DNA from: an uncultured Campylobacter sp.
Lineage (GTDB): Bacteria > Campylobacterota > Campylobacteria > Campylobacterales > Campylobacteraceae
Assembly (NCBI RefSeq): GCF_905371695.1
Contig: NZ_CAJPMA010000080.1
Coordinates: 1-7,703 of the forward strand
Reading direction: 5' to 3'
Length of the DNA stretch: 7,703 bases
Notes under the pieces: model-generated
Databases searched by the model: none
Seen by the model: the letters and a program-made list of their open reading frames with translations, nothing else
What the model was told of the DNA's origin: nothing
Position numbers and translations under genes: made by a program
Part shown: positions 1 through 4,365 of the stretch, one piece after another
Layout of the letters: each line of letters starts with the position of its first letter
Position numbering within the stretch: the first letter of the stretch is position 1

Positions 1-73
1 TCGTTAGCTCAGTTGGTAGAGCATATCACTCTTAATGATGGGGTCGTAGGTTCGAACCCTACACGGGGCACCA
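1..73 (+). tRNA. tRNA-Lys(CUU), 5' end cut by the window
   Basis: The cloverleaf is complete except for the first three bases, which lie outside the window. The visible acceptor bases 1-4 pair with 63-66, ending in a T.G wobble. The D stem is GCTC (7-10) with GAGC (19-22). The anticodon stem is 24-28 with 36-40 and begins with a T.G pair. The loop at 29-35 is CTCTTAA with anticodon CTT at 31-33, which reads AAG (Lys). The T arm is 46-62 with loop TTCGAAC, the discriminator is A70, and CCA is encoded at 71-73. A C34 lysine tRNA can read only AAG, so it is expected to supplement a tRNA-Lys(UUU) elsewhere in the genome. It lies 14 bases before the tRNA-Glu gene and is probably co-transcribed with it. 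Confidence 0.93.
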
Positions 74-87
74 TTTTCTTCTGTCGT

Positions 88-162
88 GGCTCATTCGTCT
101 AGCGGTTAGGATACCAGCCTCTCACGTTGGTAACACGAGTTCGATTCTCGTATGAGTCACCA
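88..162 (+). tRNA. tRNA-Glu(CUC)
   Basis: This is a full cloverleaf with encoded CCA (160-162). The acceptor GGCTCAT (88-94) pairs with ATGAGTC (152-158), including one G.T wobble. The anticodon stem CCAGC (114-118) pairs with GTTGG (126-130), also with one G.T wobble. The loop at 119-125 is CTCTCAC with anticodon CTC at 121-123, which reads GAG. The T arm is 135-151 and the discriminator is A159. The TTCGTCTAGCGGTTAGGA D region is typical of bacterial tRNA-Glu. It probably arose by duplication and anticodon change from a tRNA-Glu(UUC); that origin is an inference. It follows the tRNA-Lys(CUU) after a 14-base T-rich spacer. Confidence 0.95.
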
Positions 163-197
163 TCTAAATAAAATTGATACGAAAATTTATAAGATTA

Positions 198-216
198 GGA
201 AGCCGCTCGGGCTTCC
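198..216. terminator. Hairpin between convergent tRNA pair and cytochrome gene
   Basis: A perfect 7-bp inverted repeat (GGAAGCC at 198-204, GGCTTCC at 210-216) encloses a 5-base loop. It sits between the tRNA genes on the + strand and the stop codon of the minus-strand cytochrome gene at 227, where a shared terminator is expected. There is no uninterrupted T run on either side: the minus-strand tail is TAATCTTATAAATTTTC. The terminator role therefore rests mainly on position and stem strength. Confidence 0.6.
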
Positions 217-226
217 ATAGGATAGA

Positions 227-532
227 TTATTTTAGGGTTTGGATGTAATCGGCGACGGCTGCGATATCTTCGTCGCTTAAAGGTTTCGCCATAGGCTTCA
301 TCATCGCAGACGATTTAAATTTATCAAGAGTGCCCGCTTTGTATCCGTTTAGAGACTCTACGATTTCCTCTTTTGATAAGGTATTTAGCGCAGGGACCTT
401 GTTCATATAAGGCTTCTCTGCTTTTGCGCCGTGACAGGCCACGCATTTTTTGTATACCGCAGCTCCGTCGGCGGCAAAAGATCCTACCGCAAGCATAGCG
501 GCAACGCTTGAAATAACGAATAGTTTTTTCAT
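227..532 (-). CDS. Periplasmic cytochrome c553 (monohaem class I cytochrome c)
   Basis: This 101-residue protein has a Sec signal peptide (Lys2-Lys3, hydrophobic stretch 4-17, likely cleavage near SFA|AD at 20-21). One haem-attachment motif, CVACH, lies at residues 30-34 (Cys30 and Cys33 bind haem; His34 is the proximal ligand). The distal ligand is most likely Met81 in KPMAKPLSDEDI, with Met77 and Met78 as less likely alternatives. The C-terminal helix IAAVADYIQTL is the usual final helix of class I cytochromes. Size and sequence fit the small c553 of Campylobacter and Helicobacter, which carries electrons from the bc1 complex to terminal oxidases and peroxidases in the periplasm. The ATG start is preceded by AAGGAT (538-543), and a good -10 box lies 28 bases upstream. 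The gene appears to be transcribed alone. Confidence 0.93.
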   Translation of the reverse strand: MKKLFVISSVAAMLAVGSFAADGAAVYKKCVACHGAKAEKPYMNKVPALNTLSKEEIVESLNGYKAGTLDKFKSSAMMKPMAKPLSDEDIAAVADYIQTLK

Positions 533-560
533 TATGTATCCTTTTTGAAAATGTGGTTAA

Positions 561-576
561 ATTATATTACAAAAAA
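561..576 (-). promoter_or_regulatory. Promoter of the cytochrome c553 gene
   Basis: The minus strand has a perfect TATAAT at 566-561, preceded by a run of six T (576-571) and GTAAT. This matches the Campylobacter sigma-70 pattern, in which a strong -10 follows a T-rich tract and a -35 is usually absent. The -10 lies 28 bases from the ATG, which leaves a leader of roughly 20 bases containing the AAGGAT ribosome binding site. Confidence 0.7.
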
Positions 577-584
577 TCTAAATC

Positions 585-614
585 GAGCTTAAATTATTTC
601 TATATAATTAGCCC
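585..614 (-). terminator. Possible weak AT-rich terminator after the Sel1 lipoprotein operon
   Basis: Read on the minus strand just after the stop at 619, GGGCTAATTAT (614-604) can pair with ATAATTTAAGC (597-587) around a 6-base loop if a 2-base bulge is allowed. A T-rich stretch follows (GATTTAGATTTTTTG). The stem is mostly A-T and overlaps the upstream region of the cytochrome promoter, so some read-through into that gene is possible. Confidence 0.3.
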
Positions 615-618
615 GAAA

Positions 619-1221
619 TCACCGCGCGCATTTACCTAGTTTGCACACGCGGTCGTAGAGCTTTTGCGCTCGCTTTTCGTCGCCTACGAATTTTGCCAGC
701 AAAAAGCAAGCCTGCGCATAGTCTAGTTCGCAGCTTTTAGCCAGTAGAGCCAGAGTTTCTCTTGCGTCTTTTTCCTTATTTTGCGCTTTATGTCTACTTT
801 GCGAATAGATTAGTAAAGCTTCGTTGTAGCAGCCTACGCCGTCGTTTGCGTCGCAAGCGATTTTATATAGGTTCATAGCTTGTTTTAGATCGATTTTTTC
901 ATCCGCCAGCCCTTGCTCGTAAATTTGCCCTAAATTCGAACACGCCGTAGCCAGCCCTTTATCGCACGCTTTTTGGTAGTAAATTTTAGCGTCGTTAAAA
1001 TTTTTAAGCGCGCTAAAATTTACGGCTAAATTATTGCATGAAATTTCATCCGCGTCCTCACATTTTCGCATTAGCTCTTCTTGCTCGTTAACGGCGCGTT
1101 CTTGCAGCCTCTCTTCGTCGCTTTGCCATAGTCCCATGCTCACCGTTTTTTGCCACGACCAGCACCCGCTAAACGCCGCCGCAGCAAGTAAAAGCAGGCA
1201 AAATTTTATAGCCGTTTTCAA
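619..1221 (-). CDS. Sel1-repeat, cysteine-rich lipoprotein (Hcp-like), second of a tandem pair
   Basis: This 200-residue protein starts with a lipoprotein signal: Lys2 and Lys6, a Leu/Ala-rich core and the lipobox FSGC with Cys20. Phe at -3 is less usual but occurs at the same place in the upstream paralogue. The body is made of Sel1-type helical repeats. Each carries two cysteines eight residues apart: Cys54/62, 86/94, 123/131 and 164/172, with a shortened last pair at 193/198. In the Helicobacter Hcp proteins such pairs form a disulfide that staples the two helices of each repeat. The start codon is TTG at 1221-1219, overlapping the stop of the preceding gene in the four-base string TTGA. 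An in-frame start elsewhere would lose the signal peptide, so TTG is preferred. The predicted location is membrane-anchored in the periplasm. The ligand or partner is unknown. Confidence 0.85.
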   Translation of the reverse strand: MKTAIKFCLLLLAAAAFSGCWSWQKTVSMGLWQSDEERLQERAVNEQEELMRKCEDADEISCNNLAVNFSALKNFNDAKIYYQKACDKGLATACSNLGQIYEQGLADEKIDLKQAMNLYKIACDANDGVGCYNEALLIYSQSRHKAQNKEKDARETLALLAKSCELDYAQACFLLAKFVGDEKRAQKLYDRVCKLGKCAR

Positions 1222-1874
1222 TTTTGCCCCAGCTTTTGTCCTAATCGCTTCATCTGCGGGCAGGCCTTATTTAACCCGCGAAAGCACGCGACCTTGTAGA
1301 TATGATACGCTTTCATCTCGTCTTTTTCTACGCCTAGCCCCAGCTCGTACATCGCGCCTATATTAGCGCACGAAGGTACGTCGCCCGCCTCGCAAGCGTT
1401 TACGTAGGCGCTCATCGCCAGCTGATAGTCTTGCGCTACGATTTCGCCTTTTCGGTAGGCGTTGCCTAGATTATAGCACGAGTGCGCGCCGCCTTTGTTG
1501 CAGCCGTTTTTATATAACTCGATCGCTTTGCGCGGATCTTTTTGTACGCCGAGCCCGCTTTCGTAAAGCAGCCCCAAATTCGCGCACCCTAGCTCTACGC
1601 CGCCGTCGCAAGCTTTTTCGTAAAGCTTAAACGCATTTGCGTAATCCTTTAAAAACTCAAAATTCGCGCCCGCGTCGTTGCATGCGTTCATATCGTAATC
1701 TTCGCATTGCGACATCAAAAGCGAGATCGCGTTTTTTGAAATTTCCTCTTTACTTTTGACGACCTCTTCGTCGGTAGAAGTTTCCCATTTTTCCAAATTC
1801 GTTTCGCTAGGCTGGCGGGTACAACCCGCGAAGAATAGCGCCAGCAAAATCGTTGCAAGAAAATTTTTTCTCAT
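1218..1874 (-). CDS. Sel1-repeat, cysteine-rich lipoprotein (Hcp-like), first of a tandem pair
   Basis: This 218-residue lipoprotein has basic residues 2-3, a hydrophobic core, and the lipobox FAGC with Cys18. Five cysteine pairs, all with exactly eight-residue spacing, lie at 57/65, 89/97, 125/133, 161/169 and 197/205. Successive pairs are 32, 36, 36 and 36 residues apart, the period of Sel1 repeats. The repeats show the family signature (for example CANLGLLYESGLGVQKDPRKA). Helicobacter Hcp proteins share this architecture, are secreted or periplasmic, and bind peptidoglycan-like ligands or act in host contact. The lipobox argues for anchoring here rather than secretion. The ATG start is preceded by AGGGGA (1879-1884). 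The gene begins 13 bases after the rclA stop and overlaps the next gene by four bases, so it is in the same operon. Confidence 0.88.
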   Translation of the reverse strand: MRKNFLATILLALFFAGCTRQPSETNLEKWETSTDEEVVKSKEEISKNAISLLMSQCEDYDMNACNDAGANFEFLKDYANAFKLYEKACDGGVELGCANLGLLYESGLGVQKDPRKAIELYKNGCNKGGAHSCYNLGNAYRKGEIVAQDYQLAMSAYVNACEAGDVPSCANIGAMYELGLGVEKDEMKAYHIYKVACFRGLNKACPQMKRLGQKLGQN

Positions 1875-1887
1875 TTTATCCCCTAAA

Positions 1888-3225
1888 TTAAAATTGCCCG
1901 AACAGATCGTTTAGTGCTTCTGAAATACTAGGATGCGTGAAAATTTGGCTTTTGAAGAAATTTGCGTCCGCGCCCAGCCTCATAGCGATCGCAAGTTCGT
2001 TTATTATTTCGTGCGCATGGATGCAGTGAAACGCCGCTCCCAAAATTTCGCCGTTAGCGTTATCGACGATCGCTTTTAGCATGCCCGTATCGTGTGCGAC
2101 GACCTTGGCGCCGGGAACCGCCGCCATGCTAAGTTTTAAAATTTTAGCGTCCTTGCCCGCGGCTTTAGCTTCTTTTTCGCTCATGCCGATTTTTGCGAGT
2201 GGAGTGTGCGTGAATAGTACGTTTGCGTGGACGGCGCGGTTTTGCGTCGTGCGTTTGCCCGCGCCGAAAAGTTTATCAAATACTATCCTAAAATCGTCCA
2301 GGCTCGTATATGTAAACAGCTCGCCGCCGCGCACGTCGCCGACCGCGTAAATATTGGGCTGCGACGTTTGTAAAAATTCGTTCGTTTCGACGTCGCCTTT
2401 CGCGTTTAGCTTTACGCCCGCAGCTGCCAAATTTAGCTTGTCAACGTTTGCTTTGCGGCCCAGAGCGCACAAAAACGCGTCCGCGATTACGCATTTTTCG
2501 TTGCCGTTTTGGCTAAATTTTAGGGTTTGATCTTTTAAAATTTCAAATTTGCAGTTTTCTAAAATTTCTATACCTTGCGTTTCTAGTGCGCTGCGCACGC
2601 TGTCCGCTACGTCGTCGTCTTCGTTTTTCATAAATTTGCCCCGACCAGCGATCGTTACTTTGCTTCCGAACGCCGCGAACATTGATGCGAATTCCAGCCC
2701 GATAAAGCCGTTGCCGACGACTACTAAATGCTTAGGCAGCGTTTCTAGCTCCAAAAGGCGTTTGCTCGAATATGCAAAATTAGAGCTAATCTCAAACGGC
2801 GCGTCGGTCTCCGTCGAGCCCGTGTTTATGACGATTACGGGCGCTTGCAGTTCTAGCGAGCCGCTCGCAGTTTTGATGCATACGGTATTTGCGTTTACGA
2901 AAGAGCCTACGCCGTCTATGACGTCGATATTCGGGTTGTCGTTTAGCATCGCGTAGTTTTTCGCGCGAAGAGCCGAGATTAGCTTGTTTTTATTTTCGAT
3001 CGATAGCGCGTAATACTCGCTAGAAACGGCATTCGTTACGTAATGTGCCTCTTTTGCCGCCGTTATTAGGCGCTTTGTCGGGATGCAGCCGACGTTGATG
3101 CACGTTCCCCCGTACATTTGCGCGCTTTTTTCTATGAGCGCTACTTTTTTACCTAGACCCGCCGCCTTTACGGCCAGCGTTTTACCGGCCTTGCCGAAAC
3201 CTATAATTATGATATCGTATTTCAT
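1888..3225 (-). CDS. rclA: RclA-like flavin disulfide reductase (reactive chlorine / Cu(II) stress family)
   Basis: This 445-residue class I pyridine nucleotide-disulfide oxidoreductase is full length. The FAD-binding GFGKAG spans residues 9-14. The redox disulfide is Cys42-Cys47 in GGTCINVGCIPTK, and the NAD(P) loop GNGFIG spans 171-176. The second FAD contact is YAVGDV (293-298), and the dimerisation domain carries the His431-Pro/Glu436 dyad (HPSISE). The opening (IIGFGKAGKTLAV, MYGGTCIN), SLDDFRIV and the C-terminal SEALNDLF closely follow E. coli RclA as I recall it, more than Lpd, glutathione reductase or MerA. E. coli RclA is a cytoplasmic enzyme that reduces Cu(II) and protects against hypochlorous acid. 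Here the second strand of the NAD(P) fold reads TIAGRGK (191-197) without the usual acidic residue, which may favour NADPH. The ATG directly follows the TAA of the preceding gene, whose last codons supply AGGA (3235-3238). Generic annotators may call this dihydrolipoyl dehydrogenase. Confidence 0.85.
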   Translation of the reverse strand: MKYDIIIIGFGKAGKTLAVKAAGLGKKVALIEKSAQMYGGTCINVGCIPTKRLITAAKEAHYVTNAVSSEYYALSIENKNKLISALRAKNYAMLNDNPNIDVIDGVGSFVNANTVCIKTASGSLELQAPVIVINTGSTETDAPFEISSNFAYSSKRLLELETLPKHLVVVGNGFIGLEFASMFAAFGSKVTIAGRGKFMKNEDDDVADSVRSALETQGIEILENCKFEILKDQTLKFSQNGNEKCVIADAFLCALGRKANVDKLNLAAAGVKLNAKGDVETNEFLQTSQPNIYAVGDVRGGELFTYTSLDDFRIVFDKLFGAGKRTTQNRAVHANVLFTHTPLAKIGMSEKEAKAAGKDAKILKLSMAAVPGAKVVAHDTGMLKAIVDNANGEILGAAFHCIHAHEIINELAIAMRLGADANFFKSQIFTHPSISEALNDLFGQF

Positions 3226-3549
3226 TTATATTCGTCCTAAAATGTATTTGGTATTTTCGTTTGCCGTTTTGAGAGAAAATTTATGCTTATCGGCCCATTT
3301 ATCGGCGATTTCATCGACTTGCGCCCGCTCGTCCGGCCTAGTCGCTACGTTTTTAATTTTAAAATAATCGCAACTGCCGCTCATAGCTACGAAGCAACCG
3401 AACGTCTTTAAACGGTCGTTTAACGCGACTATCTGCGCGGGTTCTATGCCGTTTGAGCTATTTAAAATGCGTTTAAGCTGAGTTAGGCTAACCTCGTCCT
3501 CGTTATAGCCGAGCTGCGATAACAGCGTTAAAAGCGCGTTGTTTTCCAT
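3226..3549 (-). CDS. Conserved-looking hypothetical protein, first gene of the rclA operon
   Basis: I do not recognise a family for this 107-residue protein. It has no signal peptide or membrane segment and is probably cytoplasmic. The N-terminal half (about 1-50) looks helical, with amphipathic stretches around LLTLLSQLGY and SLTQLKRILN. A middle segment (GCFVAMSGSCDYFKIKNV, 51-68) looks like beta strand and carries Cys52 and Cys60. The rest is charged and helical, with Trp85. Coding status is supported by a clear AAGGA ribosome binding site before the ATG, a -10 box 27 bases upstream, and its zero-base junction with rclA (TAA followed directly by ATG). It could be a small sensor or partner for RclA, but that rests on context alone. 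Confidence 0.75.
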   Translation of the reverse strand: MENNALLTLLSQLGYNEDEVSLTQLKRILNSSNGIEPAQIVALNDRLKTFGCFVAMSGSCDYFKIKNVATRPDERAQVDEIADKWADKHKFSLKTANENTKYILGRI

Positions 3550-3575
3550 TGCTATCCTTCCTTAGTTTTATGGTA

Positions 3576-3590
3576 ATTATAAAATTTTTT
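3576..3590 (-). promoter_or_regulatory. Promoter of the rclA operon
   Basis: The minus strand has TATAAT at 3581-3576, preceded by AAAAAATTT. The -10 lies 27 bases before the ATG at 3549, with AAGGAAGGAT (3554-3563) as ribosome binding site. The presumed -35 zone runs into the -10 box of the opposite gene, only ten bases away. Confidence 0.62.
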
Positions 3591-3597
3591 GGATAAT
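3583..3597 (+). promoter_or_regulatory. Promoter of the divergent Sel1 lipoprotein gene
   Basis: The + strand has GATAAT at 3592-3597 preceded by six T (AATTTTTTG). It lies 26 bases before the ATG at 3623, with AAAGGA (3612-3617) as ribosome binding site. It is arranged back to back with the rclA promoter, and the two must share the same polymerase footprint. Confidence 0.55.
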
Positions 3598-3622
3598 ATT
3601 TACTAAATTTAAAAGGAAAAGC

Positions 3623-4156
3623 ATGAAAAGCTATTTTTTAACGGCGTTTTTTTGCCTTATTTTAAGCGGCTGCGGCGTAAATTTAGCCCAAAGGCAAAAA
3701 TTAGACCCGCAAATAGAGCAAATTTCAGACGCGATTTATCTGCATAATCAAGGCGAGCATAAAAAGGCGCTACGAAAATTCGAAAACTACGCGAGAGAGG
3801 GAAACGTAGAAGCCATGTATCAAGCGGGCGTCTATCACAGAGACGGGACGGCGGGGCGAAAGGATTTCGAGCGGGCGAAATTTTGGTTTGAAGCGGCGGG
3901 ATATTTCGGGCACGTAGAGGCTTTGCGAAACGTCGGCGCGCTTTACGAATACGGGCTAGGCACGCGAAAAGATCTTAAAAAAGCGCGGGAATTTTACCTA
4001 AAAGCGGCGAAACTAGGCTCGCATCTAGCGGCTTACGAGTTAGCGCACGTCTACAAAAAACAGCGAAATTTTAAAGACGCGCGGGTATACTTTGAAAGAG
4101 CTTGCGGCGAAGGAGTAACGCCGGCTTGCGAGGAATTAGAAAATTTCCAAAAATAA
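3623..4156 (+). CDS. Sel1-repeat lipoprotein, mostly without the cysteine pairs
   Basis: This 177-residue protein has a canonical lipobox LSGC with Cys17 after a short hydrophobic leader. A helical spacer (about 28-60) is followed by Sel1/TPR-like repeats. These include AMYQAGVYHRDGTAGRKDFE (64-83), NVGALYEYGLGTRKDLKKA (103-121) and AAYELAHVYKKQRNFKDA (136-153). Most repeats have Ala or another residue where the neighbouring paralogues have cysteine. Only the last one keeps a pair with the same spacing (Cys161/Cys169). It is transcribed away from the rclA operon, which encodes two cysteine-rich relatives, from a shared 73-bp control region. Predicted location is the periplasmic face of a membrane. 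Sel1 proteins usually act as adaptors, and no specific partner is visible here. Confidence 0.87.
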   Translation: MKSYFLTAFFCLILSGCGVNLAQRQKLDPQIEQISDAIYLHNQGEHKKALRKFENYAREGNVEAMYQAGVYHRDGTAGRKDFERAKFWFEAAGYFGHVEALRNVGALYEYGLGTRKDLKKAREFYLKAAKLGSHLAAYELAHVYKKQRNFKDARVYFERACGEGVTPACEELENFQK

Positions 4157-4365
4157 TTTCATCTTTTTAATCACCGCGGCGAGGCGGGTAGTCCGTTTTA
4201 CGGATGCAAATTCAACTAAAATTTTAAAATTGAAATGTAAAAAGACGAGGCACGGGATTTTTCTCTTAGGCGCGACGGTTTTAAATTTTATGACGGGAGC
4301 GTATATGCGATACGCGGTCGAGTAAATTTAAAACCGACAAAGTATAAGTAGAAAAAGGCAAGCGA
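4157..4365. other. Gene-free stretch between convergent genes
   Basis: No start-to-stop frame with a ribosome binding site is convincing here. On the minus strand a frame is open for 63 codons from 4327 to the stop at 4138-4136, but has no start codon near its beginning. On the + strand a frame without a start ends in TAG at 4349-4351. A small hairpin (TCCG/CGGA around a TTTTA loop) lies near 4193-4207 and a large imperfect hairpin at 4276-4336. The stretch may be a decayed gene or a dispersed intergenic element. Confidence 0.5.
4276..4336. repeat. 61-bp imperfect inverted repeat (long hairpin)
   Basis: The outer arms are a perfect 13-bp inverted repeat (CGGTTTTAAATTT at 4276-4288, AAATTTAAAACCG at 4324-4336). 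Inside them GAC (4292-4294) can pair with GTC (4317-4319), and the core is a 6-bp stem, GCGTAT (4299-4304) with ATACGC (4310-4315), around ATGCG. It lies between the convergent ends of the Sel1 gene and prfB, so it could act as a two-way transcription stop. The length is greater than a simple terminator needs. The AAATTT part of the arms is a common word in this genome, so part of the match may be chance. Confidence 0.55.

Noticed and set aside
1034..1366. Plus-strand open frame of 110 codons
   Set aside because: It lies antisense to the two Sel1 genes, is rich in Ser and Arg, has no ribosome binding site, and follows their repeat-derived composition.
619..1874. Beta-lactamase (HcpA-type) annotation for the two cysteine-rich proteins
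   Set aside because: The label comes from weak activities reported for Helicobacter Hcp proteins. No beta-lactamase active-site motif is present; only Sel1 repeats are visible.
2081..2956. Plus-strand open frames inside rclA
   Set aside because: They are antisense frames of a well-supported gene and lack plausible starts or family features.
1888..3225. Dihydrolipoyl dehydrogenase or mercuric reductase as the identity of the disulfide reductase
   Set aside because: No 2-oxoacid dehydrogenase genes lie nearby. The C-terminus lacks the paired cysteines of MerA, and there is no N-terminal metal-binding domain. The opening and closing motifs follow RclA.
4290..4325. Tiny + strand ORF starting ATGACGGGAGCG
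   Set aside because: Only 11 codons, no ribosome binding site, and it lies within the loop of the long hairpin.
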